Source: a virus
Length of the DNA: 23,314 nucleotides
Reading direction: 5' to 3' (one strand)
IMG/VR virus record: IMGVR_UViG_3300042691_012604
Coordinates: 1 to 23,314 of that record
The notes under the pieces are model-generated. The model searched no databases, was not told the DNA's origin, and saw only the letters and a program-made list of their open reading frames with translations. A program made the position numbers and the translations under genes. This document shows positions 7,225-15,625 of this stretch, in pieces (position 1 is the first letter of the stretch; each line of letters begins with the position of its first letter).

Positions 7225-7803
7225 ATGACCGCACCGCTGACAGGCTACACCTCCTCCTTTCCCCAAGACGTGCTGATGGACTCTGGCGTCCTGTACGTCG
7301 GCCCCGCGGGTTCGACCGCCGTGTTCGGGGCGTTCGCTGGGGGGCTCAAGTTTGACCCCGGCCTCACCTACCGCAACATCGACTTCGACGGCAAGCGGTC
7401 GCCGGTCAAGCTGCTCGACCGCAAGATGATGCAGATGCCGAAGATCACGGGCACGGTCATCCAGCTCTCGACGACCAACGTCGGCCAGGTCGAGCCGGGG
7501 GCCACGGTCGCGACGACGGGCGCGTGGACGGCCTCGACCTCGTACGCGCCGAAGCGGGCTGCTGGCCTGCTCATCGCGGGCGACTACCTCTCCGACGTTC
7601 GGGCCATCTGGCTCCGCGGCAACGGGTCGTTCGTGCAGGTGCGGTTCCCCTCCGCGCTTTGCATCAAGTACGACGTCACCTCGCAGGACGGGGCCGAGGT
7701 TGCCATCGCGCTGGAGATTGAGGCCCGCCTCGACCCGGCGCTTTCCGGCTTCACCAACACGGGTGACGCGCCGTACCGCATCGAATACATCGCGAGCGTC
7801 TGA
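7225..7803 (+). CDS. Major tail tube protein
   Basis: 192 residues, preceded by a 30-bp gap with a GGATGG SD-like sequence. It reads as a tube-forming beta barrel: LMDSGVLYVGPAGSTAVFGA, GGLKFDPGLTYRNIDFDGK, MPKITGTVIQLSTTNVGQ and a C-terminal VAIALEIEARLDPALSGF. In this family a hexamer repeats along the tail to make the DNA conduit. Its location between the terminator and the frameshifted assembly chaperones is diagnostic. There is no sheath gene beside it, which argues for a non-contractile tail. No Ig-like C-terminal extension is present. Confidence 0.8.
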   Translation: MTAPLTGYTSSFPQDVLMDSGVLYVGPAGSTAVFGAFAGGLKFDPGLTYRNIDFDGKRSPVKLLDRKMMQMPKITGTVIQLSTTNVGQVEPGATVATTGAWTASTSYAPKRAAGLLIAGDYLSDVRAIWLRGNGSFVQVRFPSALCIKYDVTSQDGAEVAIALEIEARLDPALSGFTNTGDAPYRIEYIASV

Positions 7804-8117
7804 TGCCTCTCCTCGATCTTGACGCCCTGACGAACCCGAACCGCCTGCCGCGTGTCAAGCTGTTCGGGCGCGAGATTGTGGTGAAGCCGCTGACCGGAGC
7901 CTCTGCCCACCGGATTGCCTCGGTGCAGTCGGTGGAGGACTCCGGCGAGTCGATGCTCGGAGCCCTGCTGGACGTGGTGCGGTCATCCTGCCCGGACCTG
8001 ACCGAGAAGGAAGTGACGCAACTCTCGGTCGATCAGGTGGCGGCGCTGGTGCAGTTGAGCCGCGGACAGGTGGCCGAGGTGGAGTCGATGCTTGAGGCGC
8101 AAGCGGAAAAAAACTGA
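7803..8117 (+). CDS. Tail assembly chaperone, short form (gpG-like)
   Basis: 104 residues: a short N-terminal strand segment (RVKLFGREIVVKPLTGA) followed by helices (SMLGALLDVVRSSCPDL, QVAALVQLSRGQVAEVESML). This fits chaperones that coat the tape measure before tube assembly. The ATG overlaps the tube gene's stop. The last codons are GAA AAA AAC TGA, and the final seven bases before the stop form the -1 slippery heptamer A AAA AAC. Normal termination gives this short form, while a minority of ribosomes should shift and continue into the next reading frame, as for lambda G/GT. Confidence 0.82.
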   Translation: MPLLDLDALTNPNRLPRVKLFGREIVVKPLTGASAHRIASVQSVEDSGESMLGALLDVVRSSCPDLTEKEVTQLSVDQVAALVQLSRGQVAEVESMLEAQAEKN

Positions 8118-8156
8118 CGGACGCAACCGGGGCTGAACCCTCGGTCTCGGTTGCGT
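8108..8156 (+). promoter_or_regulatory. Programmed -1 ribosomal frameshift site with stimulatory hairpin
   Basis: The slippery heptamer A AAA AAC (8108-8114) is in the correct phase of the upstream gene. A 6-nt spacer containing the zero-frame stop TGA follows (8115-8120). A perfect 9-bp stem is next: ACGCAACCG (8121-8129) pairs with CGGTTGCGT (8148-8156), with a possible inner GGG/CCC pairing. All three canonical parts of a -1 frameshift signal are present. Confidence 0.88.
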
Positions 8157-8515
8157 GGTCGGTGGAGCAGTACATCCGGCGCGTGGTGGTGGAGACGGCC
8201 ACGCGAACGGGCCGCGGGGTGGGTGAGGTGGCGCAGGAGAGCTTCGCCCTGACCCTCTGGACGTGGGCCGAGTTGCGGGTAATGGAGCGGGAGCAAGCGG
8301 TGACGCGGTTGGGGGATCGGACGGACCTCGCGGGCTTGGTGGCCGTGGCGTTCCATCAGCCGCAGGACTTGCAGAAGATGGAGATGCGATACCTGAAGGC
8401 GGCGGGTCGGTTGTCGCAGATGTTTGAGGATACGCGGGAACGGATGGCGCACCTGGCCGACCGGATGCAGCAGGCAGTCGCACGGGCGGCAGAGGCCCAA
8501 CCCCAGCCGGAGTAA
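8114..8515 (+). CDS. Tail assembly chaperone, frameshift extension (gpT-like)
   Basis: The frame entered by a -1 shift at 8108-8114 runs 133 codons to 8515, giving a fusion of about 237 residues from 7803. It begins LTDATGAEPSVSVAWSVEQY and continues with helices (RVVVETATRTGRGVGEVAQE, LTLWTWAELRVMEREQ, LQKMEMRYLKAAGRLSQMF, a C-terminal coiled coil). No good independent start exists; a GTG at 8162 is in frame but lacks an SD and would remove the natural junction. In lambda the T domain recruits tube protein while G binds the tape measure. The stop lies 3 bp before the tape measure start. Confidence 0.82.
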   Translation: MTDATGAEPSVSVAWSVEQYIRRVVVETATRTGRGVGEVAQESFALTLWTWAELRVMEREQAVTRLGDRTDLAGLVAVAFHQPQDLQKMEMRYLKAAGRLSQMFEDTRERMAHLADRMQQAVARAAEAQPQPE

Positions 8516-8518
8516 GCG

Positions 8519-10162
8519 ATGCGGGTTTTCAGCGTCGAGATGCTAGTGAAGGAGGAGGGGGCGGCGGTCGTCGAGGCCGCCCTCAAGCGGCTGAAGGGCG
8601 AGACCGCTGCCGTCGCCGCGCAGATGAAGACCACGACCTCGCAGGTTACGTCGACTGGTAAGGCAATGAGGGATGCCGGGGCCGGGACGCAAATCGCTGG
8701 GGATCGTGCGGCCAAGGCCGCCATCGGGTTTGCCGCGGTGGGGCAGTCTATCGCCCGTACAGGATCGCTGACCGCGGACGCCGGGACGCGCATCATCGAG
8801 GCCGGTTCGCAGATTGCCACGATGTTCGGGCCTGGCGGACTTGTGGTTGCCGCGTTGTTGTCTGCTGGCGTGGCGATTTCGATGCGGATGAAGCAAGCCA
8901 GAGACGAAATCGAACAAACAAAGAAGTCGTTCGACGAACTGGCAGACGTGGGCAATGTGGCCGGGCTGAAAAAGCAGCTTGCTGAACTGACAGTTGGTCG
9001 TCCAAGCCAAAACTACCAAGACGGCATTATCGCGCTGTCTACCGAACTGGCAAAGTTGAAGGACAAATACCAAGGCGTGGTATTTGGTCTTGACGGTTTG
9101 ACTGCGGCATCGCGTCGTCAGATTTTGATGAATGCCGATTTGTCGCGGCAAGAAAAAGACGACCTGATTCGCATCGGTGAACTCAATAGCAAGATTCGGG
9201 AAAAGAACGAACTGGTCGCGCGGTTGAATGTGTTGCTGCCGATTGCGTCTTCGGTAGCCGCGCAAAATGCCGACACGACGGAAAACGAAACCGCCGCGCT
9301 GAAGGAGTTGAACGAAGAACTTGCGTTGACGAATGTGAACCGCAAGGAGCTGATCTATGGCATTCGCGAGACCTCTCGCGAGATGGATGCGAACGCTCGC
9401 AGCGTAAGGGCGGCGGCGGCGGCATATGAGGGGCGGCTGTCACAACGCATACAGACCGAGCTCAAGGCGGCTCCGCTACAATCATCAGACATTGAGCGCA
9501 TCGCCCGAGACGCGCAGGCGGCAACCGAACGCTATCGGTTGCAAAACGCGGTGCAGATGGACCTCGATGTAACCATCGGGGAAATCACCTCTGGCGGCGT
9601 TGATATTGACCAGAAGTTGCTGAAGGCCATTCGGGCTGACAACATCAAGACGACGCTCGCCGATGGCATTCGTGATGCGGTGGAGGGCGGGTTGACGTCC
9701 GGCCTTGAGATGGCGATGGCGGGTGGCAGTTTGTCTGACAGTTTCAAGGCGATGGGGCAAGCGATTACGCAGGCGATGGCATCCGCGATGGCAAAGGTAG
9801 CGCTGGCTGCGATTGGATTCGGGACGCTTCTAGAAAAGATTCAGAAGTTTATGATGAAGCATCCCGCGCTGGCGGTGGCGTCAGCGGTGGCGATGCTGGC
9901 CTTGGCGCGGTCGATGGGCGGTGGGGCGAGTGGGGCCGATATGGTCGGCACCGGTGGAGCTGGCGGGCTGACGTATTCGGCGGCGTCCTCGGCGGCCCCG
10001 ACACAGCAAATCATCTTCGGTGCGACCTCGGCGACGACCGCCGCGGGCATGACGCCGCGGAGCTCGACCAACGTGACCATCATCGGGCCGAACGATCCGA
10101 GCGCCCAACGGGCGATGCAGGAGTTGATGGCGAAAGCGGATAGCCGCGGGAGGCTGGGCTGA
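8519..10162 (+). CDS. Tape measure protein
   Basis: 547 residues. The N-terminal ~100 are Ala-rich helices (EEGAAVVEAALKRLKGETAA). A hydrophobic segment lies near 103-121 (GPGGLVVAALLSAGVAIS). A long helical/coiled-coil region follows at ~125-360 (KKSFDELADV, ELTVGRPS, DDLIRIGELNSKIREKNELV, ALKELNEELALT). A second hydrophobic region is at ~425-465 (AKVALAAIGFGTLLEKI, HPALAVASAVAMLALA), then a Gly/Ser-rich tail. At the usual ~0.15 nm per residue this suggests a tail of about 80 nm. Position after the frameshifted chaperones and before tail-tip genes is diagnostic. The middle of the gene is clearly poorer in GC (29/60 at 9001-9060) than both ends, a sign of exchange inside the gene. Confidence 0.85.
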   Translation: MRVFSVEMLVKEEGAAVVEAALKRLKGETAAVAAQMKTTTSQVTSTGKAMRDAGAGTQIAGDRAAKAAIGFAAVGQSIARTGSLTADAGTRIIEAGSQIATMFGPGGLVVAALLSAGVAISMRMKQARDEIEQTKKSFDELADVGNVAGLKKQLAELTVGRPSQNYQDGIIALSTELAKLKDKYQGVVFGLDGLTAASRRQILMNADLSRQEKDDLIRIGELNSKIREKNELVARLNVLLPIASSVAAQNADTTENETAALKELNEELALTNVNRKELIYGIRETSREMDANARSVRAAAAAYEGRLSQRIQTELKAAPLQSSDIERIARDAQAATERYRLQNAVQMDLDVTIGEITSGGVDIDQKLLKAIRADNIKTTLADGIRDAVEGGLTSGLEMAMAGGSLSDSFKAMGQAITQAMASAMAKVALAAIGFGTLLEKIQKFMMKHPALAVASAVAMLALARSMGGGASGADMVGTGGAGGLTYSAASSAAPTQQIIFGATSATTAAGMTPRSSTNVTIIGPNDPSAQRAMQELMAKADSRGRLG

Positions 10163-10602
10163 TGGCGAGCATCACATTCAATGACGGCACCTCGGCCACG
10201 CTGGATAACGGCACGACGGGGATGAGCGGCGGGCTGGGGTCGCGGTTCGCGGACTGGACACCGTTCCAGCGCCCGGTCGGGGCCGCGGCGGTCTCGCTCG
10301 GGACGGGGGCGCGGTCGATGTTTACGTTCCGCACGGACTACGGGGCGTCCTTCACGATGAACGACATCCCGAATACCTCGATGGCGACGATGCTCCGATG
10401 CCAAGCGCATCTGCTTGGGGGCGGCACGGTCTCGGTGGCGACGGGCGACAACGCCTCGCGGACCTACGCGACCTGCTGCCTCGCGCCGGATGGGGACGTC
10501 TCGATCACCTTGCAGGACAAGACGGCGCTCCTGTATTCGATGTCGTTCACGCTCATCAACATCGCGGGCAGTCCGTCTGCGATGCTCTGCATCTACGACT
10601 GA
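10162..10602 (+). CDS. Minor tail protein (distal-tail position, 146 aa)
   Basis: The start overlaps the tape measure's stop by one base. Composition is beta-rich: MASITFNDGTSATLDNGTTG, ARSMFTFRTDYGASFTMNDI, GGTVSVATGDNASRTYATCC, GDVSITLQDKTALLYSMSFT, with a short C-terminal strand MLCIYD. In siphoviruses the gene between tape measure and hub usually encodes the distal tail (Dit) protein or an equivalent ring protein. The present protein is shorter than typical Dit and I see no Dit signature, so only the positional call is made. Two adjacent cysteines (TCC) are unusual. Confidence 0.5.
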   Translation: MASITFNDGTSATLDNGTTGMSGGLGSRFADWTPFQRPVGAAAVSLGTGARSMFTFRTDYGASFTMNDIPNTSMATMLRCQAHLLGGGTVSVATGDNASRTYATCCLAPDGDVSITLQDKTALLYSMSFTLINIAGSPSAMLCIYD

Positions 10603-10614
10603 CCCTGACCTCTG

Positions 10615-13600
10615 ATGCCGACGCAAGCCTATCGCCTTCGCATCCGCAACGCCGCCGACAGCGCCGACGCCCTCACGATCACCTCCATCCGCGGCGGGAC
10701 CAACCCGTACATCGCGGCCCCGCCAAGCGGGGACGGGCAGGAGGTCGACCTGCTCACGGGCGCGGTGCGGACGGGGGCGTATGTCGTGGAGGTCGTCGAC
10801 GTCGTGACGGGGAGCGACGGGACGGGCACCCTGCGCGTGATGACCAGCCAGCTCTACGACTCGTCGGCGACCACGGGGCGTCCGCATCTGCTGTCGCGGC
10901 GGGCGTTCGTGGAGATGTCGACGGATAACGGCTCGACGTGGACGGCGTGGTGTGCGGGGTACATCTCGAACATCCGGCAGATTGACGCGATCCGGTACGC
11001 GGTGACGGTCAGCAACACGCGCCGGGTCGAGCAGACCAAGCAGGTCTTCACCTGGCAGACCAAGGCCGAGCGCGATGCGTTCCCCAAGCGCGGGTGCATC
11101 TTCGGCGGGCCGATTATCACCGGGCTCGGTGGGGCGACGTCGCGGACCATCGACTCGGGCGGCTGGTTCTACACCTACAAGGGGACGACCGGGAGTTCGA
11201 CGCCGGTCGAGGGCGATACCCTTGCGCTCTTGTATGACGCAGGGGCCTTCTATCCGCTGTTCGAGAAGAAGCGCATCCCCGGCCCCCGGCAGACAGCGCA
11301 ATGGTACCGCTCGGTCAAGCCGTTCATGAAGCGCGTGAGCGGGGACGCCTCGGCACTTGGCGCGGACTTCACATATCTCCGCGGGTCGCAGGTCTTCGCG
11401 ATGCCGGACCTGACCGCTATCGTGACAGATCCCGCGACCGGGAATGAGTGGCTCGGGAGCATCCGGGCCATCAACCTCGGGGCGCAGATGCTGGTCGAGG
11501 CCGGGGCGTTCTACTACGGCGGCCAGAACTTTTACGTCAAGCTGTACAAGCCGGACACCACCTGGCCGACCTTGCCGTCGGCGGGGACCACGCTCCGCGT
11601 CCGAGCGGTCACGCGGCAGGTCGCCGCGTTGTCGCCGGTCTATATCCAGTCGCACCCGGTCGACATCGCCAAGAAGCTGTACGAACTCATCGACATCTCG
11701 GTCAACACCACGGCTTATAATACGGTGAAGGATGCGCTGGGGCCGAACCTGATGGTGACCTATCGCATCCCCGAGCCGGAGACAATGGCCGACTTCCTCG
11801 AGAAGTCGCTGTTTGGTCCATTCGGGTTCGCCGCTCGCATCAACACCGCGGGCGAGGTCGAGTTCTTCTCGACGCGAGTGCTCAACTATTCGGCCCCGAC
11901 GTACACCATCGCGACCGCGGACCTCGTGGGCGATCAGCCGCCGACGATTTACGACTTGGACGAGGCAACGGTCGTCACGGGGTTCACCTTGCAGCAGAGC
12001 GTTCTGACCTCGACGACGGACTTCGACTCGGACGACACCGACCCGACGCCGGACGGCATCTACGCGACCACGCAGACGCTCGAGTATGGCAGCGGGGATA
12101 CCTCGACCTTCTCGACGCGGGTCGTCTCGTACAACGTGCCGGGGATGGTGACCGACGCGGACTCGTTCGTGCCGACGTTTGAGGAGTGGTCCCGCGGTGT
12201 GACGTATGAGGGGTTCGAGCGGTTCGGGCGTGGCGCGGTGAACTCCGAGGTCGAGGTGCTCCGCACGGCTTCCGCGGCGGCGGCGCAGGTCGGCGACTTC
12301 GTGTATATCAACGCCAGTTTCTACCCGAACCGGAACTATCGCATCGGCGAATCCTCGGTCGGCGCACGGGTGGCGCAGGTCGTCCGGCGCGAGGAGCGGC
12401 CCGAGTCGGTGGTCTTCAAGCTGGTGGACGCGGGCGGGTATGTGCAACCGGCGACGGCGGCGACGGTCAGCATCGCCAAGTCGACGAGCGACCCGCGGCG
12501 GGTGGCGCAGTTCACCATCACGAACGCGGCCACGCTTAACTCGGGGAACATCGGCGTCGCGGTGGAGTGGGCGACGGGGGCCAGCGCCCCCGCGGCGGGC
12601 AAGAACGGGAACCTCTTCACTAGGTATCCGGTTGGCCAAGTCCCGACGGGCGCGGTGCAACTGCCGGGCGTCAAGCTGGGCGGGAACACGGTGTACGTCC
12701 GGGTCCGCTCCGAGGTGCCTGGCATCTTCCCGTCGGCGTGGTCCGGCTGGCAGTCGGTCGCGCTGGATGCGTGGACGGCTCCGACGGGCGTGACGGTGGG
12801 GACGCTGACGAACCAGACGGCGGTCGTCTCGTGGAGTCTGAACACCAACACGGTCGATCAAGTGGACGTCTACGTCGCGCCGGGATCGTCCGCGCCGAGC
12901 GACTGGACGCCGTACCGCATCAACACGCTGCCCGAGGGGACGACCTCGACGCTCATCTCGGAGCTCACGGCCTCGACGGCCTACATCGTGGGCATCGCGT
13001 TCCGGGACTCGGTGGCGCGGGTGGCGATGACGCCGGTGACGGCGACCTTCACCACGGCCTCCGGGACGACCGGCACGGCCCCGACGCCTATCGGGTTGCA
13101 GGTGGCCCCCGGCATCGACGACGTGACCTCACCGCAGGGCGTGTTTCTCGTCATCTATCCGGCCCCCGGTGCCGCGCAGACGATTATCGAACGGGCGACC
13201 AGTTCGGGTGGGACGTTCACCGAGATCGCGGTCATCCAAGCCGATACGACCACCTATGTCGACCAGTTGCCAAAGAACGGGACGACCTACTACTACCGGG
13301 TGAAACATCGGGTGCCGGGACAGGCCGACTCGGCGGCGAGCGCGGAGGTCTCCGGCACGGCGCTCGGCCTGAATGTGTTCGTTATCCCGGCGTACTCGGC
13401 TCCCAGCTTGAAGGCGGTGACCACGCCGGGGGCGTCGAGTTATGACATCGTGGTGACGTGGGACGGGACCATCGTCTACAACTTGGACGGCGTGAGCCAG
13501 TCGGTGAGCGGGTGGACCTCGCCGCGGACGGTCAACGTGACGCGGGACACCGGCACGGCGACCAAGGTGGCGGCGTTCGCGGTGAGCAAGACGGGGGTGA

Positions 13601-13941
13601 CGGTCTCGGAGTCGGTCAACATCCCGCCGGTCGCGCCATCCATTCCGCAAATCACGAGCGCCTTCTTCAGCAACGGGTTCACGCCGGGCGACGGCGGTGG
13701 CTCGGTTGACATTACCTGGTCGGTCGTGAATATGCCGTCCGGCGTGACGTATAACATCGACCTCGTAAACGTGACGGGCGATCCCATCACCGACTCGAGT
13801 GCAGCCTACACGGGCGTGACCTCGCCCTACACCGCGAGCATCGCGCTGGGCGATGGGGCCGAGGCGACTTGTGTCATTCAAGCCCTTGTCGGCGGCATCA
13901 CCATCGCGGCCTATTCCTTCCGCAGCGCCATCCCCATCTAA
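10615..13941 (+). CDS. Tail tip / hub protein with fibronectin III-like modules
   Basis: 1108 residues, the largest gene of the window, 12 bp after the preceding stop. The N-terminal ~600 residues carry hub-like strands and turns (YRLRIRNAADSADALTITSI, VSNTRRVEQTKQVFTWQTK, SLFGPFGFAARINTAGEVEFF). From about residue 720 the protein turns into repeated beta-sandwich modules. The first (~720-820, APTGVTVGTLTNQTAVVSWS to ATFTT) and second (~822-918, with YYYRVKHRVPGQADSAAS) are fibronectin III-like. Two looser modules follow (~925-1008, ~1009-1108). It fits a gpJ/Tal-type tail tip, which seals the tube and contacts the host surface through its C-terminal modules. No peptidase or lysozyme motif is seen. 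Confidence 0.72.
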   Translation: MPTQAYRLRIRNAADSADALTITSIRGGTNPYIAAPPSGDGQEVDLLTGAVRTGAYVVEVVDVVTGSDGTGTLRVMTSQLYDSSATTGRPHLLSRRAFVEMSTDNGSTWTAWCAGYISNIRQIDAIRYAVTVSNTRRVEQTKQVFTWQTKAERDAFPKRGCIFGGPIITGLGGATSRTIDSGGWFYTYKGTTGSSTPVEGDTLALLYDAGAFYPLFEKKRIPGPRQTAQWYRSVKPFMKRVSGDASALGADFTYLRGSQVFAMPDLTAIVTDPATGNEWLGSIRAINLGAQMLVEAGAFYYGGQNFYVKLYKPDTTWPTLPSAGTTLRVRAVTRQVAALSPVYIQSHPVDIAKKLYELIDISVNTTAYNTVKDALGPNLMVTYRIPEPETMADFLEKSLFGPFGFAARINTAGEVEFFSTRVLNYSAPTYTIATADLVGDQPPTIYDLDEATVVTGFTLQQSVLTSTTDFDSDDTDPTPDGIYATTQTLEYGSGDTSTFSTRVVSYNVPGMVTDADSFVPTFEEWSRGVTYEGFERFGRGAVNSEVEVLRTASAAAAQVGDFVYINASFYPNRNYRIGESSVGARVAQVVRREERPESVVFKLVDAGGYVQPATAATVSIAKSTSDPRRVAQFTITNAATLNSGNIGVAVEWATGASAPAAGKNGNLFTRYPVGQVPTGAVQLPGVKLGGNTVYVRVRSEVPGIFPSAWSGWQSVALDAWTAPTGVTVGTLTNQTAVVSWSLNTNTVDQVDVYVAPGSSAPSDWTPYRINTLPEGTTSTLISELTASTAYIVGIAFRDSVARVAMTPVTATFTTASGTTGTAPTPIGLQVAPGIDDVTSPQGVFLVIYPAPGAAQTIIERATSSGGTFTEIAVIQADTTTYVDQLPKNGTTYYYRVKHRVPGQADSAASAEVSGTALGLNVFVIPAYSAPSLKAVTTPGASSYDIVVTWDGTIVYNLDGVSQSVSGWTSPRTVNVTRDTGTATKVAAFAVSKTGVTVSESVNIPPVAPSIPQITSAFFSNGFTPGDGGGSVDITWSVVNMPSGVTYNIDLVNVTGDPITDSSAAYTGVTSPYTASIALGDGAEATCVIQALVGGITIAAYSFRSAIPI

Positions 13942-13972
13942 TCGGCTCTCACCTTCCTCCATCGAGGACTTC
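13942..13972 (+). promoter_or_regulatory. Leader with SD in a CCTC/GAGG hairpin (start-associated element)
   Basis: The gap before the glycosyltransferase contains CACCTTCCTCCATCGAGGA (13950-13968). TCCTC (13955-13959) can pair with GAGGA (13964-13968) around a CATC loop, so the SD lies in a 5-bp hairpin 5 bp before the ATG at 13973. It is closely related to the leaders at 20635 and 22279. Confidence 0.5.
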
Positions 13973-15088
13973 ATGCGTCTGCACCTGCTCGGCATCCCGC
14001 ACACCCTGACGACAAAAGACTTCGCGCATTGCGCCTTCACGCAGAAGGTCTATAAGCTGCCGCGGATGTTGCGCCCGCTGGGCTACGAGGTCATCCACTA
14101 CGGGGTCGAGGGGTCGGACTCCGGCGCGGACGTGGACGCGATCGTGATGACGCAGGACGAGCACCTCGAGATGCTCGGGCACCCGTATCACCACCAGCCG
14201 AACGGGTTCTACGGCGACGACGCGCAGGCCGACAGCCCGCTCTACCGGCAATGGAACCTGAACGCCCGCGAGTTGCTGAAGGAGTTCGTGCGACCGGGTG
14301 ACGGCATCCTGCTCCCGTTCGGTCACGCCCACGCGCCCGCGATTCGCGGGTTGCCGGTGCTGTCGGAGGGGGCGTGGGCGGTCGAGTCCGGGATCGGCTA
14401 CTACGACTGCCTGCTTCCGTGGCGGGTGTACGAGAGCGAGGCGGTGCGGCACGGCGTGATGGCGAAGGAGGGGCGGGCCGGGGTGCACCAGATGTCGAAC
14501 CGGCTCGAGTTCGTGGTGCCCAACTCCTACGACGTTGACGAGTGGCCGGAGGGTCCGGGCGGCGACGAGATCGTGTTCCTCGGGCGGCTGACCGAGGGCA
14601 AGGGCATCGGCATCATCTTCGAGCTGGCGCGTCGGAAGCCGAACGTGCGGTTCGCGCTGGCGGGGCAGGGCAGCGTCGAGCCGTTCGGGGAGGTGCCGCC
14701 TAATGTCCGGCTGGTCGGGCCGCTGACGCACGAGCGGGCGAAGTACCTCGGGAACGCCCGTGCTCTGATTGCCCCCAGCCGGTACGTCGAGCCGTTCTGC
14801 GGCACGGTGGTCGAGGCCGCGCTCTGCGGGACACCGGCGATTACGTCGAACTTCGGGGCGTTCACCGAGACCGTGGCGAACGATCGCACGGGGTACCGGT
14901 GTCAGACGATGGCCGAGTTCGAGCGGGCGGTGGACGCGGTGCGGGGGCTGAACCGGAAGGACATCCGGGCGCGGGCGCGGCGGCTCTACGGGTTGCGGTC
15001 GGTCGCTCGGGCCTATGACGTGGCGTTCCAGGTGATGGCCGAGGAGGCCGCGGCGGGCCGGTTCCCGACCTCCGGCTGGGCGGAGTAG
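13973..15088 (+). CDS. Glycosyltransferase, GT4-like (GT-B fold)
   Basis: 371 residues; the ATG at 13973 has an SD (GAGGA) and follows the hub gene by 31 bp, whereas an earlier in-frame start would overlap that gene. The N-terminal half begins MRLHLLGIPHTLTT with DAIVMTQDEHLEML, an acceptor-domain Rossmann pattern. The C-terminal half has DEIVFLGRLTEGKGIGIIFEL, FALAGQGSVEPFG, NVRLVGPLTHERAKYLGNAR, and the donor-site motif EPFCGTVVEAALCGTPAITS with E-X7-E intact and A..G.P. This is a full-length GT4-like enzyme expected to use a nucleotide-activated sugar. Its place between tail tip and lysis genes suggests modification of tail/virion proteins or of host surface glycans; neither is proven. A second, partial glycosyltransferase starts the window. 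Confidence 0.85.
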   Translation: MRLHLLGIPHTLTTKDFAHCAFTQKVYKLPRMLRPLGYEVIHYGVEGSDSGADVDAIVMTQDEHLEMLGHPYHHQPNGFYGDDAQADSPLYRQWNLNARELLKEFVRPGDGILLPFGHAHAPAIRGLPVLSEGAWAVESGIGYYDCLLPWRVYESEAVRHGVMAKEGRAGVHQMSNRLEFVVPNSYDVDEWPEGPGGDEIVFLGRLTEGKGIGIIFELARRKPNVRFALAGQGSVEPFGEVPPNVRLVGPLTHERAKYLGNARALIAPSRYVEPFCGTVVEAALCGTPAITSNFGAFTETVANDRTGYRCQTMAEFERAVDAVRGLNRKDIRARARRLYGLRSVARAYDVAFQVMAEEAAAGRFPTSGWAE

Positions 15089-15146
15089 GAGGGGTGGTGC
15101 AGTCTGTCAACTTGTCGGCTTGCTTGCTTTCTCGCATCTTTCGGCT

Positions 15147-15434
15147 ATGACTGCGAACCCTGTCGTGGCGTCGGTGGTGTCTGTCGTGTCGGCGACGGGG
15201 GGCTATTTTCTTGCCGAGACGGGGGCCGTATCGATGACAGCGAGTGTTTGGGTCTCGGTGGGCTCTGGGGTCATCTCGCTCATCACGTCGGTGATGGTGC
15301 TGAAGGTGATGGTCAACCGGATGGACCGCGATATGCAGGACTTTCGGCGCGAGATGCGCGAGGACTTGCGCGAGATTTACGGGCTGATGCGGGACACCTC
15401 GGAGCGCGTGGCGCGGATTGAGGGGCGCGAGTGA
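15147..15434 (+). CDS. Small membrane protein with C-terminal coiled coil, holin candidate
   Basis: 95 residues from ATG 15147; an in-frame TTG at 15120 would add nine residues. No SD is visible before either. Two hydrophobic segments are seen: residues ~5-25 (PVVASVVSVVSATGGYFLAE) and ~32-55 (ASVWVSVGSGVISLITSVMV). A highly charged helix follows (RDMQDFRREMREDLREIYGL). Two membrane spans plus a charged cytoplasmic tail is the layout of many holins, and the gene lies just upstream of an endolysin. Alternatively it is an antiholin or accessory membrane protein. The stop overlaps the next start (GTGA). Confidence 0.6.
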   Translation: MTANPVVASVVSVVSATGGYFLAETGAVSMTASVWVSVGSGVISLITSVMVLKVMVNRMDRDMQDFRREMREDLREIYGLMRDTSERVARIEGRE

Positions 15435-15625
15435 TCACGAGACTCGGGGGCCGGAAGTTCGTGCTCTCGGTCGTGGGGCTCGCCGTGATTCTGGGACTGG
15501 CGCTGATTGGCGGGGACGCCGCGGCGTATGGCGCGGTCGCCATCGTGGTCGGGGCGTACTCGGGCGCGAACGGCTACATCGAGGGGCACTATGCGACCCG
15601 TCGAACGGCGCAGCCCGAACCATAA
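15431..15625 (+). CDS. Small membrane protein, holin candidate (64 aa)
   Basis: The GTG start overlaps the previous stop. After a short basic head (MITRLGGRKFVLSVVGLAVI) two hydrophobic spans can be drawn: ~9-27 (KFVLSVVGLAVILGLALIG) and ~29-48 (AAAYGAVAIVVGAYSGANGY), then a short polar tail ending TRRTAQPEP. Proteins beginning with R-x-x-GGRKF and two spans are frequent beside phage endolysin genes and are commonly considered holins. The gene overlaps the amidase gene by 35 bp. Which of the two membrane proteins forms the hole cannot be decided here. Confidence 0.62.
   Translation: MITRLGGRKFVLSVVGLAVILGLALIGGDAAAYGAVAIVVGAYSGANGYIEGHYATRRTAQPEP

Noticed and set aside
8162-8515. Independent GTG-started gene for the second chaperone
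   Set aside because: It has no SD, and the frame is entered exactly by the -1 slippery site upstream, so it is the frameshift extension.
9841-12861. A 1006-codon open frame on the minus strand opposite the tail genes
   Set aside because: Its translation is Arg/His/Asp-rich with no domain. It lies opposite well-supported tail genes, and in GC-rich DNA the antisense frame lacks stops by composition.
15089-15146. Promoter before the lysis cassette (TTGTCG ... CATCTT)
   Set aside because: Both boxes are poor matches (4 and 3 of 6) and no other support is seen.
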